Origin: Zoogloea sp.
GTDB taxonomy: Bacteria > Pseudomonadota > Gammaproteobacteria > Burkholderiales > Rhodocyclaceae
Direction of reading: 5' to 3'
DNA length: 64,000 nt
Assembly: GCA_016703645.1 (NCBI GenBank)
Contig: JADJBR010000009.1
Span: forward strand, 1,065,501 to 1,129,500
Shown: positions 1 through 11,836 of the stretch, piece by piece
Numbering within the stretch: the stretch's first letter is position 1
How the letters are laid out: every line of letters begins with the position of its first letter
Program-made: the position numbers and the translations under genes
Notes under the pieces: model-generated
What the model was told of the DNA's origin: nothing
What the model saw: only the letters and a program-made list of their open reading frames with translations
The model's database searches: none

Positions 1-1
1 T

Positions 2-499
2 AGCGGCTGGCAGGATCTCGAACTGAAACAATGGACGGGCGGCGAGGGCTTTGCCCGCCCGGGCTGGCCGCCCCGGCCCGCCAGCCTGTCCATCCACGTG
101 GATGGGCGCGGGCAGGTGGATGTGGACGATGTGCAGGCGTTTGACGGTCAGCTGCGCCCCCTGTTGCGCAACGGGGATTTCGAGCGCGGGGTGGACTACT
201 GGTTCTTCTCCTCCGACCGGGATCACCTGCCCTGGCACGCCAAGAACATCTTCGTACACAGCTACGTGGAACAAGGCCTGTTCGGTTTGGCGACGCTGGT
301 GCTGGCCTTGCTGGCCGCCGCAGCGCATCTGCTGCGGGCGCCCACCCGGCTGCATCCGCTGGCGCCCGTGCTGCTTGCCTCCCTGGCCGGCATCACGACG
401 GTGGGCCTGGTGGATAGTCTGCTGGACATGCCGCGCATCACCCTGATGATCATGCTCGTCCTGTGGCTGAGCCTGAGTCTGCGTCAACCGTCGCAATGA
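2..499 (+). CDS. O-antigen ligase/polymerase-like membrane protein, C-terminal part
   Basis: The reading frame is already open at base 2, so the gene starts outside the window; 165 residues are visible. A soluble stretch is followed by a segment reading HAKNIFVHSYVEQGLFGL, which resembles the His/Glu motif after the large periplasmic loop of Wzy polymerases and WaaL ligases. Three hydrophobic segments follow (near bases 280-340, 355-425 and 430-485). Such proteins polymerise or transfer polysaccharide repeat units at the periplasmic face of the inner membrane. The stop overlaps the ATG of the next gene (ATGA), so the two are probably co-translated and belong to an exopolysaccharide locus lying to the left. 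The substrate cannot be told from this fragment. Confidence 0.72.
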   Translation, partial: SGWQDLELKQWTGGEGFARPGWPPRPASLSIHVDGRGQVDVDDVQAFDGQLRPLLRNGDFERGVDYWFFSSDRDHLPWHAKNIFVHSYVEQGLFGLATLVLALLAAAAHLLRAPTRLHPLAPVLLASLAGITTVGLVDSLLDMPRITLMIMLVLWLSLSLRQPSQ

Positions 500-1740
500 G
501 GTGCGGGCCGGCAAGGTGGTGCCGTGCTGGCCTGTATGGTCTGGCCCTGCTGGCCTGTCCGCTGCAGGCTGCGGTAATCACCGTCGGGCCGCAGGAAAGT
601 GTGCGCCGCATCGCCGATGCGGCACGTCTGGCCAAGGATGGCGATACCGTTTTGATCCAGCCCGGCACCTACGCCGGCGACGTGGCGGTGTGGCGTCAGA
701 AATCCCTGGAGATTCGCGGCATTGGTTCCCGTCCGGTACTGGATGCGCGTGGCACCGTGGCCGAGGGCAAGGCCATCTGGGTGTTTTCCGACGGAGACTT
801 CAAGGTCAGCAACATTGCCTTCCGCGGTGCCCGTGCCGCCGATTACAACGGTGCCGGCATCCGCTTCGAGCGGGGGCGCCTGGAGGTGCGCGACTGCCTG
901 TTCGAGGACAACGAAATGGGCCTCCTGACCGCCAATTTCGAGGATGCGGCCTTGCGTGTCCTGGATAGCGAATTCCGCGATGCGCCCCGGGATACGCGAT
1001 CCCTGCATCACCTCCTTTACGTTGGCCGGATTGCGCACCTCTCCGTGGAGGGCAGCCGTTTCCATGGCGGCTACCAAGGACACCTGTTGAAAAGTCGGGC
1101 CCGCCGCAGTGAGATCCGCTACAACCTGCTGATCGACGGCAAAGACGGGCGGGCGTCCTACGAGCTGGAGTTTCCCGAGGGCGGTGTGGCGGTGGTGGTG
1201 GGGAACGTGATCGGGCAGGGGGCGGACAGTGCCAACCCCACCGTGCTGGCCTATGGTGCCGAAGGCAGCCATTGGCCGGAGAACCGACTGCTCCTGACCC
1301 ACAACACCCTGATCAGCGAGGGCTGGCGGCCAGCCCTGTTCGCCCGGACATGGGGCGACAGGCTGCCCGCCGATACCCGCTTCGTGGTGCGCAACAACCT
1401 CACGGTGGGCCTGGGGCTGTTCACCCTCGGCCTGCCCGGGTGGCACCAGGGCAATCATGCGCTGCCCCCCGGTGCGCTCGATCCGGCGCAGGGGGATCTC
1501 ACCCTGGCGGAAGACAGCCTGCTGCGCGGTCGGGTCAGCCCCCCGCCGGAGGCCGGGCTGCGGCCGACAGCGGAATTCCGTTTTCCCGTGGGCACCGTGC
1601 CCCTGGTGGTGCCCACGCGCTGGGTGCCCGGGGCCTTTCAGCGCCCGGCGACGATGCTCCCCGGACGACCCGCCGCGCCAGGGGCGACGGGATGGCGCGC
1701 GGGCTTGCCCGTGGCGCTTACTGGCGTCGCCTCGCCCTGA
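496..1740 (+). CDS. Secreted right-handed parallel beta-helix protein
   Basis: The 414-residue product has a clear signal peptide (charged MRCGPARWCR, hydrophobic core, cleavage near LQAA). A repetitive body rich in N-N-L, G-N-V and short turns follows, typical of the pectate-lyase-like right-handed beta-helix. The start at 496 is preferred over an in-frame ATG at 463 because it overlaps the upstream stop as ATGA and begins directly with the signal peptide. Relatives often sit in exopolysaccharide clusters as putative lyases or binding proteins acting in the periplasm or outside. I cannot see a convincing catalytic triad, so enzymatic activity is not claimed. The C-terminal 60 residues are proline-rich and may be disordered. 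Confidence 0.75.
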   Translation: MRCGPARWCRAGLYGLALLACPLQAAVITVGPQESVRRIADAARLAKDGDTVLIQPGTYAGDVAVWRQKSLEIRGIGSRPVLDARGTVAEGKAIWVFSDGDFKVSNIAFRGARAADYNGAGIRFERGRLEVRDCLFEDNEMGLLTANFEDAALRVLDSEFRDAPRDTRSLHHLLYVGRIAHLSVEGSRFHGGYQGHLLKSRARRSEIRYNLLIDGKDGRASYELEFPEGGVAVVVGNVIGQGADSANPTVLAYGAEGSHWPENRLLLTHNTLISEGWRPALFARTWGDRLPADTRFVVRNNLTVGLGLFTLGLPGWHQGNHALPPGALDPAQGDLTLAEDSLLRGRVSPPPEAGLRPTAEFRFPVGTVPLVVPTRWVPGAFQRPATMLPGRPAAPGATGWRAGLPVALTGVASP

Positions 1741-1750
1741 GGGGCGGTGC

Positions 1751-2677
1751 TCATTCCGCCGGTCTGGGTACTGCCTTCTCTCCGTCGGGAATGACTGTGA
1801 CGCGGACTTCCGGCACCTGGGCCAGACCGCCGAGGATCACGCCCCGCAAGGGCGACACGTCCTGGAAGTCGCGGCCCCAGCCCAGGGTGACGTGACGCAC
1901 GTCGGGCTGGATGCCGTTGGTGGGGTCGTACTCGACCCAGCCGTTTTCCGGGCACCATACCGCGACCCAGGCGTGGGAGGCGTCCGCACCGATCAGGCGG
2001 GGTTTGCCCGGTGGCGGGTCGGTGAGCAGATAGCCCGACATGTAACGCGCCGGCACACCTACCGAGCGCAGGGCGGCGATCATCAGGTGGGCGAAATCCT
2101 GGCATACCCCGCGTTTCTTCTTCAGCACTTCGTGCACCGGGGTGCTCACTTCGGTGGCCTTGGCGTCAAAGGTGAAGGTCTTGAAGATCAGGTCCATCAG
2201 CGCCCGTGTCGCCACCAGCAGGGGCAGGCCGGGCTTGAAGGCAGCCCGGGCGAACTCTGCCAGCTGGGCATCGCGGGGGACCCGCGGCGAGGCGTAGAGA
2301 TAGCGCAGGGCATCCAGGGTGTCGGCGTCGCGGGGCTCGGGGCGGTAGCGCAGGCTGTCGCGAACGTCCTCCCATTCCGGCGAATCCTCCGCCTTGGGCA
2401 GGGGGCGGCCGATCACGGTCACATGGCTCTCGGCGCGCACCAGCAGGCCATCGTGAGGGACATCGAGGGACAGCCACGCAACGGGGTTGCCAAAGGCGTC
2501 TTCGCCTTCAGCGAGCTGGGCCAGATCGGGCTCGATGGTGATCGTTCCCGACTCGCGGGTCTGCCAGGGTAGCTCCCGGGGGATCAGGTGCAGCAGGTGC
2601 TGGGCCAGGGAGACCGGTACGCCGCAGGGGGCGTATTCCGTCTCGTGGAGAATGGTGTAGGGGACGCGACGGGTCAT
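1751..2677 (-). CDS. Transglutaminase-like cysteine protein
   Basis: This 308-residue protein has an N-terminal beta-domain (bacterial transglutaminase N-region) and a transglutaminase core. The catalytic triad is visible as Cys192 (RGVCQDFAH), His235 (DASHAW) and Asp251 (YDPTNG). Bacterial members usually act as cysteine peptidases or amide-forming enzymes rather than classical cross-linkers. It has no signal peptide and is probably cytoplasmic. It is the last gene of a three-gene minus-strand operon, 12 bp after the ATP-grasp/Alpha-E gene. That association is known from predicted amidoligase systems, where the transglutaminase is thought to cleave or process the peptide made by the ligases. 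The natural substrate is unknown. Confidence 0.88.
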   Translation of the reverse strand: MTRRVPYTILHETEYAPCGVPVSLAQHLLHLIPRELPWQTRESGTITIEPDLAQLAEGEDAFGNPVAWLSLDVPHDGLLVRAESHVTVIGRPLPKAEDSPEWEDVRDSLRYRPEPRDADTLDALRYLYASPRVPRDAQLAEFARAAFKPGLPLLVATRALMDLIFKTFTFDAKATEVSTPVHEVLKKKRGVCQDFAHLMIAALRSVGVPARYMSGYLLTDPPPGKPRLIGADASHAWVAVWCPENGWVEYDPTNGIQPDVRHVTLGWGRDFQDVSPLRGVILGGLAQVPEVRVTVIPDGEKAVPRPAE

Positions 2678-2689
2678 GGTGGCGGGCGC

Positions 2690-5215
2690 TCAGGCGGCGA
2701 AGGTGGCCTGGCCGGCCCCGCCGACATGGCTGAAGAAGCGCATGGCCAGCCGGTCGGACAAGGCGCGTCCGGCGCGCGTCAGGTGGTCCAGATGGTCTGC
2801 CAGCGCCAGGGTGGCTTCGGCGCGTTCGTCTTCGGGTACGGTGGCCTCCAGCTTGGCCCAGGGGAAGCGCTGCAGGGCCGCATAGCTGGCGTCCAGCTCG
2901 TCGATACCCAGTTCGTTGCCATCCATCTCGAAGTTGCGCAGGTAGTTGGTCAGCATGCGCACCTGGAAGGCCAGGGCATGGGGGTTGGCGCCGTCCATGG
3001 TGAGCAGGTGGATGGCGGGCAGCAGTTCCGGCTGGGCACGATAGCGGGTGCGGTAGGTGATGATGGAGTCGCACAGTTCGAGCAGGGCCTCCACCGCCAG
3101 CTCCCGCTGCAGTGGGCCGGCAATGTCCACATGGCGCCTCAGGAAGCGAGCAAGGCTGCCGGCCAGGGTGTCCAGGCGCTCGATGCGCCGCCCGACGATG
3201 TGCAGGCGCCAGCCCATGTCGCGGGTCATGGTGTCCATCGCGAAGCCCGACAGGGAGACGAAGGTGGTGAGGGCTTCGTCGAGGAATTCGAGCAGGGCGG
3301 AGACATCGGAGACCCGTCCGCGGGCACTCTCGAGGTCGGCGGAGAGGCGCTTGAGGGCATGCCAATGGTCGAGGGAGAGGTGCTCCCGGGCCTGGGTGGC
3401 GCACCAGGTGAGGCGCTGCAGGTTGGCCGCCAGGCCACTGTCGGCGCGCCGGTCGAGCACGGCACGGAAGAGATCCAGCTCGGCCTTGGCCAGGGGCAGG
3501 GTGGCCACGTCCTTTTCCACCAGGCCGGCGCCGGCCGCCAGTTCGAGCATCATCGACAGGGCGCCGGCCCGTTCGGTGCGGCGTCCTTCCGAGAGGCGCG
3601 ACAGGGCCAGCCGGGCCAGTCGCGCCACCGCATCGCAGCGTTCGCCATAGCGCCCGAACCAGAACAGGTTCTCGGCCAGACGTGACGACAGGGTGCCGGT
3701 CTCGTTGATCAGGTCGTCCATCCGGATGGTGTTGTGGAGCAGGCTGAAGGTGGACACCGGGCCGTCGGAGAGCACCCAGGTGTCCTTGCTGCTGCCGCCC
3801 TTCTGCATGGTCAGGATGCGGGTGTTGTCCATCCCCGCCACCCGGGCCAGTCCGCCGGGCAGCACGCTGTAGCCTTCCGGGGTGATGGCGGCATAGACCC
3901 GCAGGCCCATGGCCCGGGTCAGCAGCTTGCGGCGCTGACCGCCGGACCACGCCGGTGCCCGGGACAGCTTGACCAGCTCCTGGGCAACGAAGGCGGAGGG
4001 GTCGGCCTCGATGCGTCGGGTGAGGGCGGCCAGTTGTTCGTCGTTGAGCTGGTCGCCGAAGATGACTTCGCTGGAGCCCCCGGGGAAGGTCGGCTTGATG
4101 ACCAGATCTTTTATGTTCTTGATGACCTCGGCCAGGGCCGGCTCTTCGCCGCACCACCAGGTGGCGACGGAGGGCATGGCCAGTTCTTCCCCGAGCAGGT
4201 GACGCGAGATACCCGGCAGGAAGCCCGGCAGGGCGGCGGATTCGAGCAGGCCGCTGCCCAGGGCGTTGGCCACCAGCACCCGGCCGGCACGAACGGCGCT
4301 GAGCAGGCCGGGAATACCGAGGGCCGAGTCGGCGCGCAGCTCGACGGGATCGCAGAAGTCGTCGTCCAGGCGGCGCAGGATGGCGTGAACCCTTTTCAGG
4401 CCGGATACCGTCTTCAGGTAAACGGTGTCGTGGCGCACGGTGAGATCCTGCCCCTCGACCAGGGGAAAACCCAGGTAGCGGGCCAGATAGACGTGTTCGA
4501 AGTAGGTTTCGTTGAAGGGCCCCGGGGTGAGCAGCACGGTCAGGGGCGGCTCGCCGTCCGACGGTGCCTGACTGCCCAGGCTGCGCTGCAGGCCGCGGAA
4601 GAAGCCGGCCAGGGTCTGCACCTGCAGGTCGCGGAACAGATCGGGGAAGGCGCGGGACACCAGCAGGCGGTTCTCGAGGGCGTAGCCGGCACCGGAGGGA
4701 GACTGGGTGCGGTCGGCGATGACCCACCACTGCCCGTCCGGTGAGCGCGCCAGATCGGCGGCGTAGAGATGCAGGTAGGTGTCGCCGATGGGCTGGATGC
4801 CCTTGCAGGGCCACAGGAAGCCCTTGTGCCCATGGACCAGCTCAGGGGGCAGGAGGCCTTCGGCGAGGGTGCTCTGCTCGCCATACAGATCGGCCAGCAG
4901 GGCGTTGAGCAGGCGTACCCGCTGACTGATGGCAGCGGCAATGCCGCGCCACTCGTCCGCCGGGAGGATCAGCGGCAGGAGGTCAAGCGACCATGGACGA
5001 TCGGTACCGCGGGGGTCGGCATAGACGTTGTAGGTGACGCCGTTCTGCTGAATGCCGCGGGATAGCTGGGCGGCGCGGGCCTTCAGGGTGTCGGCACTCA
5101 CCTCGTCGATGTGATCGAGGAATTCCTGCCAGTGGGGGCGAACGCCGTCTTCTCCGAACAGCTCGTCGTAGCTGTCGGGGCGATAGGGGTAATGGGCAAG
5201 GATCGAACTGGGCAT
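2690..5215 (-). CDS. Circularly permuted ATP-grasp and Alpha-E domain fusion
   Basis: This 841-residue protein joins a circularly permuted ATP-grasp domain (DUF404/DUF407 type, roughly residues 70-480) to an Alpha-E all-helical domain (DUF403 type, roughly 505-830, beginning around SSRLAENLFWFGRYGER). In many genomes these two are separate genes; here they are one chain. Circularly permuted ATP-grasp enzymes are predicted to form peptide or amide bonds with ATP. Alpha-E is of unknown function but almost always accompanies them. The glycine-rich GGSSEVIFGDQ and KPTFPGG stretches fit the nucleotide-binding part. It lies between a DUF2126 protein (118 bp upstream) and a transglutaminase (12 bp downstream). 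No biochemical function is established, so the product is assigned only by family. Confidence 0.87.
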   Translation of the reverse strand: MPSSILAHYPYRPDSYDELFGEDGVRPHWQEFLDHIDEVSADTLKARAAQLSRGIQQNGVTYNVYADPRGTDRPWSLDLLPLILPADEWRGIAAAISQRVRLLNALLADLYGEQSTLAEGLLPPELVHGHKGFLWPCKGIQPIGDTYLHLYAADLARSPDGQWWVIADRTQSPSGAGYALENRLLVSRAFPDLFRDLQVQTLAGFFRGLQRSLGSQAPSDGEPPLTVLLTPGPFNETYFEHVYLARYLGFPLVEGQDLTVRHDTVYLKTVSGLKRVHAILRRLDDDFCDPVELRADSALGIPGLLSAVRAGRVLVANALGSGLLESAALPGFLPGISRHLLGEELAMPSVATWWCGEEPALAEVIKNIKDLVIKPTFPGGSSEVIFGDQLNDEQLAALTRRIEADPSAFVAQELVKLSRAPAWSGGQRRKLLTRAMGLRVYAAITPEGYSVLPGGLARVAGMDNTRILTMQKGGSSKDTWVLSDGPVSTFSLLHNTIRMDDLINETGTLSSRLAENLFWFGRYGERCDAVARLARLALSRLSEGRRTERAGALSMMLELAAGAGLVEKDVATLPLAKAELDLFRAVLDRRADSGLAANLQRLTWCATQAREHLSLDHWHALKRLSADLESARGRVSDVSALLEFLDEALTTFVSLSGFAMDTMTRDMGWRLHIVGRRIERLDTLAGSLARFLRRHVDIAGPLQRELAVEALLELCDSIITYRTRYRAQPELLPAIHLLTMDGANPHALAFQVRMLTNYLRNFEMDGNELGIDELDASYAALQRFPWAKLEATVPEDERAEATLALADHLDHLTRAGRALSDRLAMRFFSHVGGAGQATFAA

Positions 5216-5334
5216 CCGTGGAAGCTAACACTCTTGCCGGCAATCGGGAAATGGCGAAATGCGCAGAGCGCAGACAGTTCTCGGGCATGGGGGTGCTGCC
5301 CCCATGCCCGAACGCCTCGCTGGAGGTGCGCCGG

Positions 5335-8300
5335 TCAGCGCCGCAGATCGAGGGTGAAGGGGAATTCCCGCTCCACCGGCGAGATCTTCACCTGGGGTTC
5401 GCCCGGGGTGTGCCCCATGCGGAAGAAGCGCGCCAGGCGGCGGCTCTCCGCCTCGAAGGCATTGATCGGGAAGGTCTCGAAGCTGCGGCCGCCCGGGTGG
5501 GAGACGTGGTACTGGCAACCCCCCAGGGAGCGTCCGGTCCAGGTATCCACCAGGTCGAAGACCAGCGGCGCATGGGGCGGAATGGTGGGGTGCAGGCAGG
5601 ACGGCGGCTGCCAGGCCCGGTAGCGCACCCCGGCCACATGCTCGCCCACCGTGCCGGTGGGCTGCAGCGGGATGGTGCGTCCATTGACGGCGAGCAGGAA
5701 GCGATCATCCGACATGCCGGTGGCCCGTACCTGCAGGCGCTCGACGGACGAGTCGACAAAGCGCACGGTGCCGCCGATGGCCCCTTCCTCACCCATCACA
5801 TGCCAGGGTTCGAGGGCGCTGCGCAGCTCGACCTCGATGCCGCGCACGGCGAACTCGCCGATCTTCGGGAAACGGAACTCCATGTGCGGAGCAAACCACT
5901 CCGACTTGAAGGGCAGGCCGTGGGCCTGCATGTCTTCCATGACGTCGTTGAAGTCCTGCTGCACGAAATGCGGAAGCAGGAAGCGGTCGTGCAACTCGGT
6001 GCCCCAGCGCACCAGGCGCTCGGGTGCGTAGGGGGTTTCCCAGAAGCGTGCCAGCAGGCCGCGCAGCAGGAGCTGCTGGGCCAGGGACATGCGCGCATGG
6101 GGCGGCATTTCGAAGGCGCGCAGCTCAAGCAGGCCGAGGCGCCCGGTGGGGCCGTCCGGCGAGTAGAGCTTGTCGATGCAGAACTCGGAGCGGTGGGTGT
6201 TGCCGGTGACGTCGATCAGCAGGTTGCGCAGCAGGCGGTCGATCAGCCACGGCGGCACGCTCTCGCCCACCTTCGGGAACTGGCGGAAGGCGGTTTCGAT
6301 TTCGTACACCGAATCGTTACGTGCTTCATCGATGCGCGGTGCCTGGCTGGTCGGGCCGACGAACATGCCGGAGAACAGGTAGGACAGGCTGGGGTGGTTG
6401 TGCCAGTAGGAGATCAGGCTGCGCAGCAGGTCCGGGCGCCGCAGGAAGGGCGAATCGGACGGCACTGCGCCGCCGAGCACGAAGTGGTTGCCGCCGCCGG
6501 TGCCGGTGTGGCGACCATCGACCATGAACTTCTCGCTGGTCAGGCGTGAGTAGTGGGCCGACTCGTAGAGGTGGGTGGTGCGCTCAACCAGCTCTTCCCA
6601 GTTGCTGGCCGGGTGGATGTTCACCTCGATCACGCCGGGGTCGGGGGTGATGCGGAAGTGCTGCAGGCGCGGGTCGGAGGGCGGCTCGTAGCCTTCCAGC
6701 ACCACCGGCATGCCGAGGTCCTCGGCGGTGGCTTCGATGGCGGTGACCAGTTCGAGGTACTTCTCGAGGCTGGACAGGGGCGGCATGAAGATGTGCATGG
6801 TGCCGTTGCGCGGTTCGGCGCACATGGCGGTACGCACGATCCAGTCGGCCGACTTGAACATCTCGGGCTGACGGTCGGTGGGGCTGAGCTTCTCGGCGTC
6901 GCGGGCGGCCTTCAAGGCTGCTGCGGCGCGGGCCGCGGAAGAGGAGCCAAAGCCGGCCTCGTCGTCCTTGAGGGCGTTGAGCACGGCTGTCTGGCCGCCG
7001 GGGAGCTGGCGGCGGATGGCTTTGTACTCGGGCAGTGGCGGGAAGGATTGGTGGCTGTCGACGGGATTGACGTAAGGGTAGTCACCCTTGGCCACCCAGG
7101 GCTGGGAATCCAGGGGCAGGCGATAGCCCAGAGGGGAATCACCAGGGATCAGGTAGCAGCGCTCGTCGCGCAGGAACCACGGCCCGGTCTGCCAGGCGCC
7201 GGTGTAGGCGTCGAGGCTGATCGGCAGCACGTAGCCGATCGGATTGGGCAGGCCGTGTTCATACACGCGGCGGATGCGGTCGCGCTCCAGCGGGTCGTCC
7301 AGGCGGGCATCGAAGGGGTCTACGTTGCCCGGCAGGCGGCGTTCACGCCACAGGTAATAAAAGGCATCCTCGTAGGCCGGGAAGACCCGGCGCTGATCCA
7401 CCTCGAGGCGGGCGGCAACGCCGGCCAGGAAAGTGTGGGCCTTGTCCACCTTGACGTCGCCGGGGGTGCTGGCGTCGCCGATGAGGTCCGGGTTCATCCA
7501 CACCGGCTGGCCGTCCTTGCGCCAGAAGCAGGTCAGGGACCAGCGCGGCAGCTGTTCGCCCGGGTACCACTTGCCCTGACCGAAGTGGGCCAGGCCGAAG
7601 GGGGCGTACTTGTCGCGCAGGCGGTGATACAGATCCTCGGCACGGACGCGCTTGGTGGGACCCATGGCCTCGGTGTTCCACTCGGCGCCATCCGGATCGT
7701 CGATGGACACGAAGGTCGGCTCACCGCCCATGGTCAGGCGCATGTCGTTGGCTTCGATGTCCGTGTCGATGAGGTGGCCGAGGGCTTCGATCTCGGTCCA
7801 CTGTTCTTCGGTGTATGGTTTGGTGACCCGCGGCGCTTCCTTCACGCGGGTGACCTTCATCACGTGCTCGAACTCGCATTCGCAATCGTCGATCAGACCG
7901 GACACCGGCGCGGCGGAGGAGGGATCGGGCGAAGCCGCCAGGGGGATGTGGCCTTCGCCGGCAAACAGCCCGGAGGTCGGGTCGAGGCCGACCCAGCCGG
8001 CGCCGGGCAGGTACACCTCGGTCCACGCGTGCAGGTCGGTGAAGTCCACCTCCGTGCCGGACGGGCCGTCGAGGGACTTCACGTCGGCCTTCAGCTGGAT
8101 CAGGTAGCCGGACACGAAGCGCGCGGCCATGCCCAGGTGGCGCAGCAGCTGGACCAGCAGCCAGGCGGAGTCACGGCACGAGCCGGTGCGCTTGGCGAGG
8201 GTTTCTTCCGGCGTCTGGACGCCCGGCTCCATGCGGATCACGTAGCCGATGTGCTTCTGCAGGTCGGCGTTGATCTTGACCAGGAAGTCCACCATGCGCA

Positions 8301-8715
8301 GCTTGTCGCGGGGAATGGTGTCCAGGTATTTCTGGAATTCGGGAGTGGCTTCTTCCTTCAGGAGATACGGGGCCAGCTCATGGCTGAGGGCGCCGGCGTA
8401 TTCGAAGGGGAAGTTCTCGGCTTCGGGTTCCAGGAAGAAGTCGAAGGGGTTGATGACCGACATCTCGGCGACCAGGTCCACTTCCACGCTGAACTCGGTG
8501 ACTTTTTCCGGGAAGACCAGGCGGGCGAGGTAATTGGCCTGGGGGTCCTGCTGCCAGTTGATGAAGTGCGGCTTGGGCAGCACCCGCAGGGAGTAGGACA
8601 GGATGCGGGTCCGGCTGTGGGGCGCAGGGCGAAGACGAACAACCTGCGGGCCGACGGTGATCGGGCGGTCGTACTTGTAGGAGGTCAGGTGATTGAGGGC
8701 AACGTGAATGGTCAC
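5335..8715 (-). CDS. Transglutaminase-DUF2126 fusion protein (predicted amidoligase)
   Basis: The product is 1126 residues when started at GTG 8715. That start has a GGAG ribosome site six bases upstream, whereas the in-frame upstream extension to 8769 overlaps the predicted sigma54 promoter. Residues 1-290 form a transglutaminase N-domain and core with catalytic Cys near 180 (GSCRDSAW), His near 229 (DLHAWTEV) and Asp near 245 (GLDPTSG). The remainder is DUF2126, which comparative studies relate to glutamine-synthetase/GCS-like carboxylate-amine ligases. The protein would therefore carry a bond-breaking and a bond-making module. It is the first gene of the operon with the ATP-grasp/Alpha-E fusion and the second transglutaminase. 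The substrate is unknown, and the ligase role is inferred from family analyses. Confidence 0.88.
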   Translation of the reverse strand: MTIHVALNHLTSYKYDRPITVGPQVVRLRPAPHSRTRILSYSLRVLPKPHFINWQQDPQANYLARLVFPEKVTEFSVEVDLVAEMSVINPFDFFLEPEAENFPFEYAGALSHELAPYLLKEEATPEFQKYLDTIPRDKLRMVDFLVKINADLQKHIGYVIRMEPGVQTPEETLAKRTGSCRDSAWLLVQLLRHLGMAARFVSGYLIQLKADVKSLDGPSGTEVDFTDLHAWTEVYLPGAGWVGLDPTSGLFAGEGHIPLAASPDPSSAAPVSGLIDDCECEFEHVMKVTRVKEAPRVTKPYTEEQWTEIEALGHLIDTDIEANDMRLTMGGEPTFVSIDDPDGAEWNTEAMGPTKRVRAEDLYHRLRDKYAPFGLAHFGQGKWYPGEQLPRWSLTCFWRKDGQPVWMNPDLIGDASTPGDVKVDKAHTFLAGVAARLEVDQRRVFPAYEDAFYYLWRERRLPGNVDPFDARLDDPLERDRIRRVYEHGLPNPIGYVLPISLDAYTGAWQTGPWFLRDERCYLIPGDSPLGYRLPLDSQPWVAKGDYPYVNPVDSHQSFPPLPEYKAIRRQLPGGQTAVLNALKDDEAGFGSSSAARAAAALKAARDAEKLSPTDRQPEMFKSADWIVRTAMCAEPRNGTMHIFMPPLSSLEKYLELVTAIEATAEDLGMPVVLEGYEPPSDPRLQHFRITPDPGVIEVNIHPASNWEELVERTTHLYESAHYSRLTSEKFMVDGRHTGTGGGNHFVLGGAVPSDSPFLRRPDLLRSLISYWHNHPSLSYLFSGMFVGPTSQAPRIDEARNDSVYEIETAFRQFPKVGESVPPWLIDRLLRNLLIDVTGNTHRSEFCIDKLYSPDGPTGRLGLLELRAFEMPPHARMSLAQQLLLRGLLARFWETPYAPERLVRWGTELHDRFLLPHFVQQDFNDVMEDMQAHGLPFKSEWFAPHMEFRFPKIGEFAVRGIEVELRSALEPWHVMGEEGAIGGTVRFVDSSVERLQVRATGMSDDRFLLAVNGRTIPLQPTGTVGEHVAGVRYRAWQPPSCLHPTIPPHAPLVFDLVDTWTGRSLGGCQYHVSHPGGRSFETFPINAFEAESRRLARFFRMGHTPGEPQVKISPVEREFPFTLDLRR

Positions 8716-8764
8716 GGGATACTCCGTTCTTGGGGCTGCGGGTTTCAGGCTTGCTTGTACCTCT

Positions 8765-8780
8765 AGCAAACTTCACGCCA
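8765..8780 (-). promoter_or_regulatory. Predicted sigma54 (-24/-12) promoter of the amidoligase operon
   Basis: On the minus strand the sequence reads TGGCGTGAAGTTTGCT. The invariant GG and GC are separated by exactly ten bases, as required for sigma54 promoters (consensus TGGCACG-N4-TTGCT; two mismatches in the less conserved centre). Transcription would start near 8755, giving a leader of about 40 bases before the GTG at 8715. Potential NtrC sites lie about 130-190 bp upstream, a usual distance for enhancers. Confidence 0.6.
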
Positions 8781-8896
8781 CCCGGTTTATCCCGTTCCGA
8801 TGACAATCCTGTTGCAGCGTCAGCCCTTTTTCGGGCTTTCTGAGGGGAGGATGATCGCTCCGATCTCTCGAAGGGCGCTCGGCGAGTGCTCGCCAC

Positions 8897-8943
8897 GGTG
8901 CATGCACCAGAATGGATAGCGGGTGATGCACCAATAGCGTGCA
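8897..8943. promoter_or_regulatory. Predicted NtrC enhancer sites
   Basis: The stretch TGCACCAATAGCGTGCA at 8927-8943 fits the NtrC consensus TGCAC-N7-GTGCA exactly in both half-sites. Just beside it lies a perfect 12-bp palindrome GGTGCATGCACC (8897-8908), whose right half starts a second, half-degenerate site (TGCAC followed by AATGG). The cluster sits upstream of the predicted sigma54 promoter of the DUF2126 operon and downstream of the stop of the SUMT gene, so the DUF2126 operon is the only obvious target. Confidence 0.55.
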
Positions 8944-8986
8944 TGCGTGCACGGAAGAATAACGCATCGGGCCGCGTCACCCGACC

Positions 8987-9895
8987 TCATTCAGTGGCTG
9001 CGGCGACGCATTGAGCCTTGCCGGCAAACCAGCTCAGCTTGCCGGCAAGGCTCACCACCTCACCGACGATGAGCAGGGCGGGGGGCCGGATGCCGGCCTC
9101 CAGGGCCCGTGCGGGCAGGCTCTCCAGGGTGCCGGTGACCACCCGCTGGCGGGCCGTTGTGCCGTTCTCCACGAGGGCGGCAGGGGTGTGCGCCGCACGC
9201 CCGTGGCCGACCAGCGCGGCGCAGTGCGCGGCCAGCTGGCCGACGCCCATGTAGATCACCGCGGTCTGGTGCGGCCGGGCCAGGGCGGCCCAGTCCAGGG
9301 TTGATTCCCCGTCGCGCCGGTGGCCAGTGGCAAACACCACTGACTGGGCATGATCCCGGTGGGTCAGGGGAATGCCGGCATAGGCGGCCACGCCGCAGGC
9401 GGCGGTGATGCCCGGCACCACCTCGAAGGCCACGCCGGCCGCCACCAGCGCCTCCACCTCTTCGCCGCCCCGCCCGAAGATGTAGGGGTCGCCCCCCTTC
9501 AGGCGCACCACCCGTCGGCCCGCCGTGGCCAGGCGCACCAGCAGCTGGTTGATGTCCTCCTGGGGCAGGGTGTGATGGCCGGATTCCTTGCCCACGTAGA
9601 TCCGCTCGGTGCCCGGGCGGGCCAGCTCCAGCACGCCCTCCCCCACCAGATGATCGAGCACCAGCACGTCGGCTTCTCCGATCAGGCGTGCGGCGCGCAG
9701 GGTCAGCAGCTCCGGGTCACCCGGGCCGGCGCCCACCAGGGCCACTCTGCCAGGTGCCGTGCCGCCGAGGCGTCTCGAGCCCGGGCTGGGTTCCAGCCCT
9801 CGGCCGTGCTTGCTGACAAGGTGATCGAGAAAGGCACGCAGGGCGCCGGCGGCAGGGGCAGGCATTGCGAGGCTGGCAGTGACGGGCGGAGGCAT
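8987..9895 (-). CDS. cobA: Uroporphyrinogen-III C-methyltransferase (SUMT; probable NirE)
   Basis: This 302-residue enzyme methylates uroporphyrinogen III at C2 and C7 with S-adenosylmethionine to give precorrin-2, the branch point to siroheme, cobalamin and heme d1. Family motifs are clear: [32 protein letters not shown] and [20 protein letters not shown]. The start at ATG 9895 has GGGAG eight bases upstream; the longer in-frame start at 9967 would overlap the FNR-type box. It is divergent from nirS and shares a 154-bp control region with it, which argues that it serves heme d1 synthesis (NirE) rather than siroheme. The roughly 55 N-terminal residues before the domain are unusual and of unknown role. 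Confidence 0.9.
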   Translation of the reverse strand: MPPPVTASLAMPAPAAGALRAFLDHLVSKHGRGLEPSPGSRRLGGTAPGRVALVGAGPGDPELLTLRAARLIGEADVLVLDHLVGEGVLELARPGTERIYVGKESGHHTLPQEDINQLLVRLATAGRRVVRLKGGDPYIFGRGGEEVEALVAAGVAFEVVPGITAACGVAAYAGIPLTHRDHAQSVVFATGHRRDGESTLDWAALARPHQTAVIYMGVGQLAAHCAALVGHGRAAHTPAALVENGTTARQRVVTGTLESLPARALEAGIRPPALLIVGEVVSLAGKLSWFAGKAQCVAAATE

Positions 9896-9917
9896 TGCGG
9901 AACTCCCGGGATCATGA

Positions 9918-11771
<1,854 letters not shown>

Positions 11772-11836
11772 GCATCGTTGTCTGCCGCCGCCCCGGTCCG
11801 CCGGGCCGGCGGAAACTTTCCGCAAGGGGATTGAAA

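Noticed and set aside
2508-4814. 768-codon minus-strand frame overlapping the ATP-grasp/Alpha-E gene
   Set aside because: Pro/Arg-rich out-of-frame translation of a real gene on the same strand.
6553-8766. 737-codon plus-strand frame opposite the transglutaminase-DUF2126 gene
   Set aside because: No domain resemblance; its composition is that of an antisense shadow.
8822-8840. Rho-independent terminator (AGCCC-TTTTTC-GGGCT) in the region upstream of the DUF2126 gene
   Set aside because: The stem is only 5 bp and lies inside the proposed promoter region with no gene ending beside it.
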